Shown here: in pieces, positions 44,101 to 51,838 of the stretch
Layout: every line of letters starts with the position of its first letter
How positions within the stretch are numbered: position 1 is the stretch's first letter
Source of the DNA: Vulcanimicrobiota bacterium
GTDB taxonomy: Bacteria; Vulcanimicrobiota; Xenobia; Xenobiales; JADMJV01
Assembly: GCA_019637395.1 (NCBI GenBank)
Contig: JAHBVR010000011.1
Coordinates: 248,001-312,000 of the forward strand
DNA length: 64,000 nucleotides
Direction of reading: 5' to 3'
Position numbers and translations under genes: made by a program
The notes under the pieces: model-generated
Databases searched by the model: none
The model's input: the letters and a program-made list of their open reading frames with translations, nothing else
Told to the model about the DNA's origin: nothing

Positions 44101-44110
44101 GCTCAAACTA

Positions 44111-44139
44111 TTGACACTGTCATATAACAGTGTTAGATT
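44111..44139 (+). promoter_or_regulatory. sigma70 promoter with embedded palindromic operator
   Basis: TTGACA (44111-44116) and TAGATT (44134-44139) are spaced by 17 bp. Between them ACACTGT (44114-44120) and ACAGTGT (44127-44133) form a perfect inverted repeat with a 6-bp spacer. Transcription would start near 44146, the GTG start codon, so the mRNA is likely leaderless. A site lying across the spacer suits autoregulation by the MerR-like protein. Confidence 0.75.
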
Positions 44140-44145
44140 GAGCAA

Positions 44146-44724
44146 GTGACGATGGTCCGCCTGGAAGAACTGGCTCAATGGGGACAGCAGCTCATGGATC
44201 GGCTGGGTTGGCACGAAGGAGACTCCAAACGAGTCACCTGGACGCCCACCCCACGCCTCCTCCGCTACTACACCACCCTGGGCATCCTGGACAGAGCCGC
44301 TCATTTTCAAGGGCGAACGGCTTTCTACACAGGAAAACACTTGCTCCAGGTACTGGCCATCAAACACCTCCAACTGGCCGGCCATCGGCTGGAAGACATC
44401 CAGCAGTTGTTGCTCGGAAAAAGCGAAGAGAATCTGGCTCAAATGCTGGGCCTGACCCTTCCGCTGCCACACCCGGAGGTTCCCTCACAAGCGTCCGCGC
44501 CACTGGCGCGCCGCGCCGACTTCTGGGAGGAGCTGCCCGAACGCGCTCTCCCCGCACCCAACCTGCCCAAGGCGCCCCGGCGCCAATTACTAAGCCTCGA
44601 ACCGCTGGCCGGAATGCAACTCTTGATCGATAGCGACCGCCTGCCCGAAGGCTTTCCGTTGGAAGAGTTTCTGCAGAAAATGTCCATCCTGATCGAAGAA
44701 CATGAAGGGGGCTCACAGCCGTGA
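44146..44724 (+). CDS. MerR-like transcriptional regulator
   Basis: The start is taken as the GTG at 44146 (an ATG lies two codons later). The N-terminal 80 residues match a MerR winged helix: TPRLLRYYTTLGILDRAA and AFYTGKHLLQVLAIKHLQLAGHRLEDIQQLL. The rest is a linker and a helical C-terminal part without the usual metal-binding Cys, so the signal is not a simple metal. The stop overlaps the VIT/VWA gene, so the pair forms one operon under the palindrome promoter. Confidence 0.82.
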   Translation: MTMVRLEELAQWGQQLMDRLGWHEGDSKRVTWTPTPRLLRYYTTLGILDRAAHFQGRTAFYTGKHLLQVLAIKHLQLAGHRLEDIQQLLLGKSEENLAQMLGLTLPLPHPEVPSQASAPLARRADFWEELPERALPAPNLPKAPRRQLLSLEPLAGMQLLIDSDRLPEGFPLEEFLQKMSILIEEHEGGSQP

Positions 44725-47246
44725 CCGCAAGTCCTACCCAACTGCACATCCTCAACGAAGCAGATTATCAGAAGTACCGCGTACCCACCGACCTGGGCAG
44801 CTTCGGTAGCCTCAATACCGCTTCGGGCGTCCTGCCTCTGCAAAGCATGGACCTGCAAGGCCACATCTCCGGCCTGCTTTACCGATTGAAACTCGTCCAG
44901 CGCTTCTACAACCCCTACCATCAGCCGCTGGAAGCCACCTACATCTTTCCCCTCCCCGGCCGGGCCGCCGTCAGCTCCTTCGTGATGCAGACCGAGCAAC
45001 GCCGCGTGCTGGGCCGGCTGGAGGAGCGCGGTGAAGCCCGCCGCCAGTATCAGCAGGCCGTCGCTCAGGGCAAGCAGGCCGCTCTGGCCGAGGAGGAGCG
45101 CTCCGAGGTCTTCACCATGACGGTGGGCAACATTCCCCCGCACCAGTTCGTGGAAGTCGAGCTGGAGCTGCACGGGCCCCTCACTTTCGCTGACGGCCGT
45201 GCTATGTTCCGCTTCCCGCTGGTGGTGGCCCCCCGATACATCCCGGGAGTTGCCTACGCCGGCGAAGGCGTGGGCCGCGGCGTGGCCCACGACACCAACG
45301 CCGTGCCCGACGCCAGCCGCATCTCGCCGCCGGTTTTGCTGCCCGGCTATCCCAATCCGGTCCAGCTCAGCGTCAATATCCAGGTGGACACGGGTGGTTT
45401 GATCTTCGGTCTGCCCGAAGTGAGCATGCCGGACCTTTTATGCTGGAACGAGCCCGCCGGCTTCCGCATGTCGCTACGCCCCACCGCCGATCGCCTGGAC
45501 CGCGATCTGATCGTGCGCATTCCCCTGCCCTCGCCGCAAATGCAGAGCAGTTTTCAGATCGCCAACGGCTACTACGTCCTCAATCTGATCCCCGACGATT
45601 TGCACCAGCTGGGACCTCAGACGCCTCGCCAGGTGGTGACCCTGTTAGATCGCTCCGGCTCCATGGCCGGCTGGAAAATGGTCTGCGCGCGCCGGGCCGT
45701 GGGCCGTCTGATCGACTCGTTGACCGACCGCGACGCCTTCCAGGTGCTCAACTTCGACGACCGCATCGAATACCTGGATCCACGCAAGACCAGCCTGCGC
45801 TGGGGCAGCGACCGCGAGCGCTACCTGGCCCTGGAATCGCTGGGCAAGGTCAACGACCGGGGCGGCACCGAGATACTGCCGGCCATCCAGGCCGGCGTGC
45901 AGATGCTCCAAGGCCAACCCGACCCCTACCTGATTCTGATCACCGACGGGCAGGTGGGCAACGAGTCGGAAGTGCTGCGCTGGATTCAGCAAAACGCCCG
46001 GGGAATCCGCATCTTCACGGTGGGCATCGACACGGCCGTCAACGTGAGCTTGCTAGAGCGCATCGCCCAGGTCAGCGGTGGCCATTTCACGTTGGTCAAC
46101 AGTGAAGAGCAGCTCGACCAGGAAATGATCAGCCTGCGGCGCCGCATCAATCCGCCCCTTTTACACCAGGTCAGCATCCAACTGACCGGTTCCGAATCCA
46201 GTCCGGCCTTCGTCGACCTCTTCCAGGGACTGGCCGCTCGTCAAATGGGCGTGGTTCATGGCCAGGTGGGCCACGAGGTGGAAGTGGTGGGCTACGCCCG
46301 CGACGGGCGCGCTTTCCGCAACCGTATCCCGGTCACTCATTGCGGCGGGGATACCATTCATAAGATGTGGGCCCGCGAGCGGGTGCTGGAACTCGAACAC
46401 GGCTTCCTGGCTGGTTGGCGCCAGCCGGCCTACCAACCCGCCGCCATCGCTCAATTCGCCCTACAGCACGGCGTGCTCTGCCGCTTCACCGCTTTCGTGG
46501 CCGTGGATGAGCAAAGCTTCGTGCCGGGAACGCTGCATCAGGTGACCCAGGCCGTCTCGCAGCCAGCTGGCCAGGAAATGCAGAAGAAAAGAGCTTTAAT
46601 CAACAGGCCGTCCCTGGGTGGAGCTCCCAAGCCGCAGTTCTCGGCCCCGATGATGCGACAAGCGTTTGCGCCGTCCTCACCGGCTCGCGGCGGATTTGCT
46701 AGCTTCGGAGCGGCTCCCCCTGCAATGGACGCCTTCGCGGCTCCAAGCGGAGACCCGTTCGCCTCGGCCTCCGATCCTTTCGCGGCACCCGCTCCCTGCC
46801 TCGATCTCGACGATGCGGAAGTCGGCTACGAACCGGCTCCCTTGATGGCTCCCGAACCCGAGCCCTGCTGGGAAGAAGCACCCGCTCCGGCTCCTCCTCC
46901 ACCGCCGCCGCTGGCCCAGCCAGCTCCCACGCCGTCCAAGTCGGTGCTGGCCGGCCCCACCAGCGGTTGGAAAGCCGAGGTGGGACCCGATGAAGTGCAA
47001 ACCGCGCTACTGAAGCTCCGCCAGGCCGTCCACGCGGGCGACTGGGAACTGGCTGTGCAGTCCCTGATTGAAGCCCTGGTGCGGCGCGGCTACTCATTGC
47101 AGCAACTGAGCCCGTTGCAAGACCTGCTGCGGCGCCTAAAGGCGGGGGGCACCCCGGTGGCGGGCTGGCTACAGCAAACCGAGCAATGGCTCCAAACCCT
47201 GCTCAACAACCCAGGCTCCGCGCGGGCCGACAACTTCTGGATGTAA
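44721..47246 (+). CDS. VIT and VWA domain protein, 841 aa
   Basis: The N-terminal VIT domain (about 20-160) has LQGHISGLLYRLKLVQRFYN and the EATYIFPLPGRAAVSSF block. The VWA domain (about 300-470) keeps the MIDAS motif LLDRSGSMAGW and later Thr/Asp positions (RGGTEILPAI, TDGQVGN). After about residue 620 comes a Pro/Ala-rich low-complexity linker and then a small helical end. There is no signal peptide. The inter-alpha-trypsin-inhibitor-like VIT-VWA pair mediates metal-dependent protein binding. It is coupled to the MerR-like gene (4-bp overlap), which probably controls it. Function unknown. Confidence 0.88.
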   Translation: MTASPTQLHILNEADYQKYRVPTDLGSFGSLNTASGVLPLQSMDLQGHISGLLYRLKLVQRFYNPYHQPLEATYIFPLPGRAAVSSFVMQTEQRRVLGRLEERGEARRQYQQAVAQGKQAALAEEERSEVFTMTVGNIPPHQFVEVELELHGPLTFADGRAMFRFPLVVAPRYIPGVAYAGEGVGRGVAHDTNAVPDASRISPPVLLPGYPNPVQLSVNIQVDTGGLIFGLPEVSMPDLLCWNEPAGFRMSLRPTADRLDRDLIVRIPLPSPQMQSSFQIANGYYVLNLIPDDLHQLGPQTPRQVVTLLDRSGSMAGWKMVCARRAVGRLIDSLTDRDAFQVLNFDDRIEYLDPRKTSLRWGSDRERYLALESLGKVNDRGGTEILPAIQAGVQMLQGQPDPYLILITDGQVGNESEVLRWIQQNARGIRIFTVGIDTAVNVSLLERIAQVSGGHFTLVNSEEQLDQEMISLRRRINPPLLHQVSIQLTGSESSPAFVDLFQGLAARQMGVVHGQVGHEVEVVGYARDGRAFRNRIPVTHCGGDTIHKMWARERVLELEHGFLAGWRQPAYQPAAIAQFALQHGVLCRFTAFVAVDEQSFVPGTLHQVTQAVSQPAGQEMQKKRALINRPSLGGAPKPQFSAPMMRQAFAPSSPARGGFASFGAAPPAMDAFAAPSGDPFASASDPFAAPAPCLDLDDAEVGYEPAPLMAPEPEPCWEEAPAPAPPPPPPLAQPAPTPSKSVLAGPTSGWKAEVGPDEVQTALLKLRQAVHAGDWELAVQSLIEALVRRGYSLQQLSPLQDLLRRLKAGGTPVAGWLQQTEQWLQTLLNNPGSARADNFWM

Positions 47247-47255
47247 ATCATCGGT

Positions 47256-47288
47256 GGGGCCGCTCCCGCAAGGGGGCGGCCCTTTTTT
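47256..47288 (+). terminator. Intrinsic terminator of the MerR-VIT/VWA operon
   Basis: GGGCCGCTCCC and GGGGGCGGCCC form a GC-rich stem followed by TTTTTT at 47283-47288. Confidence 0.88.
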
Positions 47289-47295
47289 GGGTCGG

Positions 47296-47335
47296 GACTT
47301 ACCAGGCTGCGGTAATTTTCCGCCGGGCCGGCAAA
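47296..47335 (-). repeat. Solo inverted copy of the 61-62 bp repeat element
   Basis: The segment from CTTACCAGG through CGGTAATTTTCCGCC to GGGCCGGCAA matches, in reverse complement, the core of the tandem units at 49371-49625. It lies just after a terminator in non-coding DNA, as expected of a dispersed intergenic element. Confidence 0.65.
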
Positions 47336-47410
47336 TCGGAGCCCGGAGTATTTTTCACCGGCTAGCTCGAGGTTCAAAAGCTGGTAACGCCAGGGCACCG
47401 GCCTTTGCGC

Positions 47411-47416
47411 TAAGCT
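47411..47416 (+). promoter_or_regulatory. -10-like hexamer TAAGCT, predicted leaderless start
   Basis: TAAGCT ends 6 nt before the GTG at 47423. The layout equals that at 629 and 14515. Confidence 0.4.
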
Positions 47417-47422
47417 GGCAGA

Positions 47423-48775
47423 GTGATTATCGGCACCCGCATGACCTCCGCCGCTTCTATTCCAGCCCGGGCTTTCAAGCCCTCCGCTACGGATGCATTC
47501 GTGCCCTCGGAGGCACCTCCGCAGCTCATTCCACAGTTGTTCTTGCCGAGCCGAAGTATTCCTGATGCCGAGGCTGTGGCTAAAAACCCTGATCTGCACG
47601 GCGTCGAGCTTAATCGGGCTATCAACAAGACTTATGTAGCGCTGGCCGGTCAGTTGCAGCAAGTGCTGGATCCTGAATACGCCGATGCTTCGCAGGTCAG
47701 CCCCAGTTGGTATGCCATGGCCATTTACGCTTCGCGCGGTGCCGGCAAGGGCATGCTGGCGGCCGAGAAAGCGCTGGCGGTGGTAGAAGGTCAGCGCTCG
47801 TTGCGCGAGATGTTTCCGACCGTGCCCGAAGAGGATTGGCAGCGGGTGGCTCCGTTGCTCGAGGAGAGCTCTCCCCTCACAGGGCTACCTCTGGACGTTC
47901 GCGATGGGGCAGTGGAAGAATTCTTGACACAGCCCGCTGAAGGTCCGCCAGCTATGCGGGGTCGGACCAAAGACTGCGCCAAATTCCTGGTGGCCTTCTT
48001 CCTGGCCCAGCAAGACGGTCCCACCCGGCTGACTCTGGACCCGCGTGTGCTGGCCATTTCGGCCGGGCGCATGGCCGGTATCATTACCCGGCCCAACACT
48101 GGCGTGGTCACCTTCACGCACACCCTCAAGAACATGCTGGAGGACGGCAACCGCCGTATTTTTCAGGATATCGGCGTGGCCTGCCAGCACTACCTGGAGT
48201 TGCGCCGCGATCAGCCGGGAGTCACGCCTGAGGGAGTGGCCCGGCACTTCAGCCAGGACCCACTGGCCCTGTCCGCCTATCAGGACGGAGTTCGCTTCGC
48301 GGCCTCGGGGGATGAGTTGCCGAGCGACTTTGGGCCTCTCTATGGTCTGAACACAGCCCCTTTGCTGGCCGCGGGCTTCGCGCTTTACGAGCGGGCCGGC
48401 GCGGAGAAGAACCCCGAAGTGCGCGACCGGCTGATTCAGCATGCCAGCAATCTGCTGGCCTATCACGAGCAAGCGGCGGTGGCTGTGCCGGCTTTTTTGC
48501 CCGGCCAGATTCTGCCTGGCGAAACCGAACGCGCCGAGGTGATGCAAGTGCTGACTCCTCAGGTCGATGTGAAGACGCGCCAGTGGACCTGGAGCATGCA
48601 CAAATGCGAATTGCCCGATCTGGATGGCTCTTTTTGGACTCCTCCCTCGACCGAGCGCAACTGGGCCGTTTTTGCAGACCGCTGGGTCCCGATTCTCGAT
48701 TACTTTGGGCGCTGCGCCGCCGATCCCGAGTCGCTCTGGCCCATGCCCAACCCGGATCCCGCTCAGGCGGTCTAG
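47423..48775 (+). CDS. Hypothetical protein, 450 aa
   Basis: The GTG at 47423 fits the leaderless promoter; an ATG six codons later is an alternative. The first 45 residues are Pro/Ala/Ser-rich and not a signal peptide. The body is mostly helical with conserved-looking patches (MRGRTKDCAKFLVAFFLAQ and HTLKNMLEDGNRRIFQDIG) but no catalytic motif I can name. It resembles several other proteins in the window only in its disordered N-terminus. Codon use matches neighbours. Confidence 0.7.
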   Translation: MIIGTRMTSAASIPARAFKPSATDAFVPSEAPPQLIPQLFLPSRSIPDAEAVAKNPDLHGVELNRAINKTYVALAGQLQQVLDPEYADASQVSPSWYAMAIYASRGAGKGMLAAEKALAVVEGQRSLREMFPTVPEEDWQRVAPLLEESSPLTGLPLDVRDGAVEEFLTQPAEGPPAMRGRTKDCAKFLVAFFLAQQDGPTRLTLDPRVLAISAGRMAGIITRPNTGVVTFTHTLKNMLEDGNRRIFQDIGVACQHYLELRRDQPGVTPEGVARHFSQDPLALSAYQDGVRFAASGDELPSDFGPLYGLNTAPLLAAGFALYERAGAEKNPEVRDRLIQHASNLLAYHEQAAVAVPAFLPGQILPGETERAEVMQVLTPQVDVKTRQWTWSMHKCELPDLDGSFWTPPSTERNWAVFADRWVPILDYFGRCAADPESLWPMPNPDPAQAV

Positions 48776-48810
48776 CGGAACCTTTCCTGAAGTTGCCGAA
48801 TTGTAGGCGG

Positions 48811-49092
48811 ATGCTTGTCCTTCTGGCTCTGGTTGGATGCTGGCTCGGCCGGGTGCTGGGCCCGCGACTGAAGACCTGTCCTTATCGACTTTCCGCTCAA
48901 TTGGCGGCGGCTTTGCCGATTCTGGCGAGCCTCGCCAGCCGATCGAGTTTGTTCGGGTTGAAGGGCGTTTTGGTAGGCCTCGGTGCTTTGCTGGGGGTTT
49001 TTCTTTCCGGCCATGGCAATCGCTGGCGGGCCTTGGGGTTTTGCACACTGGGGTCAGCCCTGGGCGGGCTGACCGGAGGTCAGCTTGGCTAA
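48811..49092 (+). CDS. Small membrane protein, 93 aa
   Basis: The ATG at 48811 follows a TAGGCGG sequence. Three or so hydrophobic helices (LVLLALVGCWLGRVLG, LAAALPILASLA, LVGLGALLGVFLSG) and a Gly-rich end suggest an integral membrane protein. No family is known. It overlaps the next small membrane gene by 8 bp. Confidence 0.5.
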   Translation: MLVLLALVGCWLGRVLGPRLKTCPYRLSAQLAAALPILASLASRSSLFGLKGVLVGLGALLGVFLSGHGNRWRALGFCTLGSALGGLTGGQLG

Positions 49093-49345
49093 TCCCTATG
49101 TGCGCGGGTTGCGATGCTGGATCTGGATTGATCTGCTCTGCCTGGCTGGCTTTGTGGGCATCTTCTCTCTGGGTGACCCTCTTGGGCTGTCCGGCGTGAA
49201 TCACCCGGCCCTTCCGCTGCTCTTCTTCTTGACTTGCGTTACCGGGCTGGGAGGCTTACTGATCAGCCTGGTGGTGTTGGGCTATGGTCTGCTCGCCTCC
49301 CTCTGGCGTCCCCCCAGCGAGTCCGGAACGGGCCTGACCCCGTAA
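49085..49345 (+). CDS. Small membrane protein, 86 aa
   Basis: A TTG start at 49085 overlaps the previous gene. Two strong membrane helices are predicted (WIDLLCLAGFVGIFSLG and LFFLTCVTGLGGLLISLVVL). With its partner it may form a small membrane complex. No family is recognised, and the non-ATG start makes the call moderate. Confidence 0.45.
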   Translation: MANPYVRGLRCWIWIDLLCLAGFVGIFSLGDPLGLSGVNHPALPLLFFLTCVTGLGGLLISLVVLGYGLLASLWRPPSESGTGLTP

Positions 49346-49370
49346 CTTTATCCGCGAGTTACCGACCTCG

Positions 49371-49625
49371 GCGGCAGTTAGCCCCACTTGCCACCCCGGC
49401 GGCAAGAATTACCGCCGCCTGGTAAGTCCCCGGTGGCAGTAGCCCGACTTGCCAGCCAGGTGGCAAGAATTACCGCCGCCTGGTAAGCCCCCGGTGGCAG
49501 TAGCCCGGACTTGCCAGCCAGGTGGCAAGAATTACCGCGGTCTGGTAAGTCCCCTGGCGGCAGTAGCCCCACTTGCCGGCCCGGCGGCAAGAATTACCGC
49601 CGCCTGGTAAGCCCCCTGGCGGCAA
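49371..49625. repeat. Four tandem 61-62 bp units with internal dyads
   Basis: Cores begin with ACTTGCC at 49386, 49447, 49509 and 49571, so periods are 61, 62 and 62 bp. Each unit holds two short hairpins, CTTGCC...GGCAAG and TTACC...GGTAA, joined by AATT. Units are contiguous with no unique spacers, so this is not CRISPR. A further solo copy lies at 47296-47335. Apart from the array, the non-coding gap 49346-49632 has nothing else I can support. Confidence 0.85.
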
Positions 49626-49632
49626 GAGTTGC

Positions 49633-49959
49633 TTAAGCGTTGCTCAACACCAGATACTCAGCCGCCTGTTCGGGCGTAAGCTGCGCGAGCAGTCGATTTT
49701 TCAAGTCGACCACGGCCCCGCCGGGCCGGGCCACGCCCAGCACCAGCAGGGGATCGGTGGGCGAGCCGGTCAGTGGAAAATCCGGAAAATCAGATAAATG
49801 AGCACGCACGGCCGTGATCGGGTCGGGGGCGTCGCCGGTGACGCAGAGCAGCGCGTAAAACCCACGCAGCAAATCCAGGTGGGCGGCCTCTACTTCGTAG
49901 AGAGGGTCTCCTCTATCAGGCAGGCGATAGCCGGATAGCCACTGCTCAAGCCGTTGCAT
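49633..49959 (-). CDS. Hypothetical protein, 108 aa
   Basis: The start is the ATG at 49959, overlapping the upstream HD-domain gene by 14 bp; ten further codons upstream lie inside that gene. The protein is small, acidic and helical (LDLLRGFYALLCVTGDAPDP), with no motif. Its overlap with the HD gene suggests a cotranslated partner. Its stop lies just outside the tandem repeat. Confidence 0.6.
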   Translation of the reverse strand: MQRLEQWLSGYRLPDRGDPLYEVEAAHLDLLRGFYALLCVTGDAPDPITAVRAHLSDFPDFPLTGSPTDPLLVLGVARPGGAVVDLKNRLLAQLTPEQAAEYLVLSNA

Positions 49960-51838
49960 AGAGGGCCTGGCGGCGCTGCTCCTTAACATCCGAGAGCTGG
50001 GCCTGCAAGGCCGAGAGAATCTGTTCTCGGGGAGCTTCGACGCTATCGAGATAGACGGCCGCGTGGCGGCGCAACTGCTGATCGGTCAGCGAAGCCGCCG
50101 CCTCCAGCACATTGCTCAAGCCTTTCTGAGTCTTGCCCATGTCGGCGTCGCGCACGGCCCAGCCACGGAACGAGTCATCGGCCAACATCACGCTGGCCAC
50201 GGCCTTCTGGTAATCGTCCAGATCCTGGGCCGGCTCCAAGTTAAAGCGCAGATTTCCCGCTTCCACCCGCCTGGTGTTGCGATCCACCTGGGGACGCACA
50301 CCGCTCAAATCCTGCATGTAGCCGGCCAACAGCTTGAGCGGCTCCTGCCCGCTGACCTGGGCAATCTGCTTGTGAATGGGCGACTCGCGCAGAGTAATGG
50401 TAATGTTGCCTTGCGCATCCACCTGGTAGTCGGGCTTGCCTCCGACCAGACGGCGAGCGGAAAACTCGTATTCGCCGGCACTCATCTGGTTGACCGCCTG
50501 TTTCAGACCGGCTTTATCGTCGGCGGAAAGGTCGCTCCGCGCGTCCAGCTCGCGCTTTAATCCATCCTGCAACGACTTGACCTTGGCTTCATCGCCCACT
50601 TCGCCGGCCGTCTTGATCAAGCGCATGGTCTTGAGAGCAGCCGGGTGACGGTAAAGGACATCGGAAACCTTATCGTCCAGAGCGTGCGAATTATCGGCCA
50701 GGCGGGTGATGCTTTCCAAATTTTGCTGGCGCTCCAAAGCGCTCGGTTGAGCGCTCATATGAAGTTTCACGCCTGACTTCCCCTCAGCATCCATATCATG
50801 GTAGAGCACACAGCGCTGCATCAGATTCATTTCTTCGGGGGAGAAAATAGCATTGATCGGGTCGGTGTCGTTTTGCAAGCGCTCGCGCACATAGCGGCCG
50901 GCCAACAGCGGGTGGCCCGAATCTTGCGTCTTGATACCGTTCTTGGCGAAGTCGCCGCGCACGTTGTCCACCGCGTAACCCATATCATGAACCAACATGG
51001 CCTGATGCAGAATCAGGCGATCCTTGGCGCTGACCTGGACACCCTGGGCCTGCATCTGGTCGCACAACTTCTCGCAGACCATGATGTTATGCCCCACCAG
51101 GTGGCGCACGCCGTGCTCCCCAAAGGTGATCTCGGCGGCGGCCCGGTCTTGCAGGGCTAAAAGATTCAGATTGCTGGAGGCTAGCCGGTAGACGTCGCCG
51201 GCCGAGACCTTGCCCAGAGAGCCCTCGGCCTGACACTGGCCGATCAAGTCGACGAAGCGATCGCATTCCTGCTGGCTGAGCTTTTCTTTGAGAGGATTGG
51301 TGCTGCCCTGGCTGCTGGCGAAGTAGGCCTTGACCTGGCCGGCCAACTCCTTTTTTATGAGCGCGGCCGACTCCAAATCAAAAGCCTTTCCCTGGAGTCC
51401 ATCCGGCAGTTTTTGCGGATCCACTGCGCGGGATTTGGCGAACTCAAGAGCTTCCTGGTGGAAATGTTGAGCCCCGGCCACTGAATCCTGATAGCGCCGG
51501 GTGAGCTCGCCCCGAATCTGCTCGCCGCCTTCTTTGTAGGGATAAGCGCTCAGATAGTTGACCTCGCGCCCCATCATGTCGGCCATCACGCCGACCTTAT
51601 CCTGAACCGGTAGTTCCTCCACCATCGAAAGCACGGCAGGCACGGGCACGGCCGCCTTGTGAAACACGGGCTCGTTGGCGGCCGCCTGGAAGACGGGTTC
51701 ATTAGCGGCGGGGGCGGGAAAGCCCTGGAAAGTAAACGACTCCTGAGGATCCAACGGCAGCGGCTTCTCGGCCCTTACGACGGGCGTCTTGGGAGCGGTC
51801 CAGGGAGTGTTGTTGATTCGCTGCAGAGGATCGATCAC
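49946..51838 (-). CDS. HD-domain protein, 630 aa
   Basis: The protein starts at a GTG overlapping the xanthine dehydrogenase stop (GTGA). The first 75 residues are Pro/Ala-rich and disordered, with a duplicated NEPVF. The HD phosphohydrolase signature appears as GEHGVRHLVGH and HQAMLVHDMGYAVDN (about 270-290). HD proteins cleave nucleotides, cyclic dinucleotides or related phosphates. Coupling to purine degradation suggests a nucleotide-derived substrate, but it could equally be an unrelated gene placed downstream. Confidence 0.75.
   Translation of the reverse strand: MIDPLQRINNTPWTAPKTPVVRAEKPLPLDPQESFTFQGFPAPAANEPVFQAAANEPVFHKAAVPVPAVLSMVEELPVQDKVGVMADMMGREVNYLSAYPYKEGGEQIRGELTRRYQDSVAGAQHFHQEALEFAKSRAVDPQKLPDGLQGKAFDLESAALIKKELAGQVKAYFASSQGSTNPLKEKLSQQECDRFVDLIGQCQAEGSLGKVSAGDVYRLASSNLNLLALQDRAAAEITFGEHGVRHLVGHNIMVCEKLCDQMQAQGVQVSAKDRLILHQAMLVHDMGYAVDNVRGDFAKNGIKTQDSGHPLLAGRYVRERLQNDTDPINAIFSPEEMNLMQRCVLYHDMDAEGKSGVKLHMSAQPSALERQQNLESITRLADNSHALDDKVSDVLYRHPAALKTMRLIKTAGEVGDEAKVKSLQDGLKRELDARSDLSADDKAGLKQAVNQMSAGEYEFSARRLVGGKPDYQVDAQGNITITLRESPIHKQIAQVSGQEPLKLLAGYMQDLSGVRPQVDRNTRRVEAGNLRFNLEPAQDLDDYQKAVASVMLADDSFRGWAVRDADMGKTQKGLSNVLEAAASLTDQQLRRHAAVYLDSVEAPREQILSALQAQLSDVKEQRRQALYATA

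Noticed and set aside
49371-49625. CRISPR array
   Set aside because: The units are contiguous and differ within themselves, with no unique spacers of constant length and no cas genes nearby.
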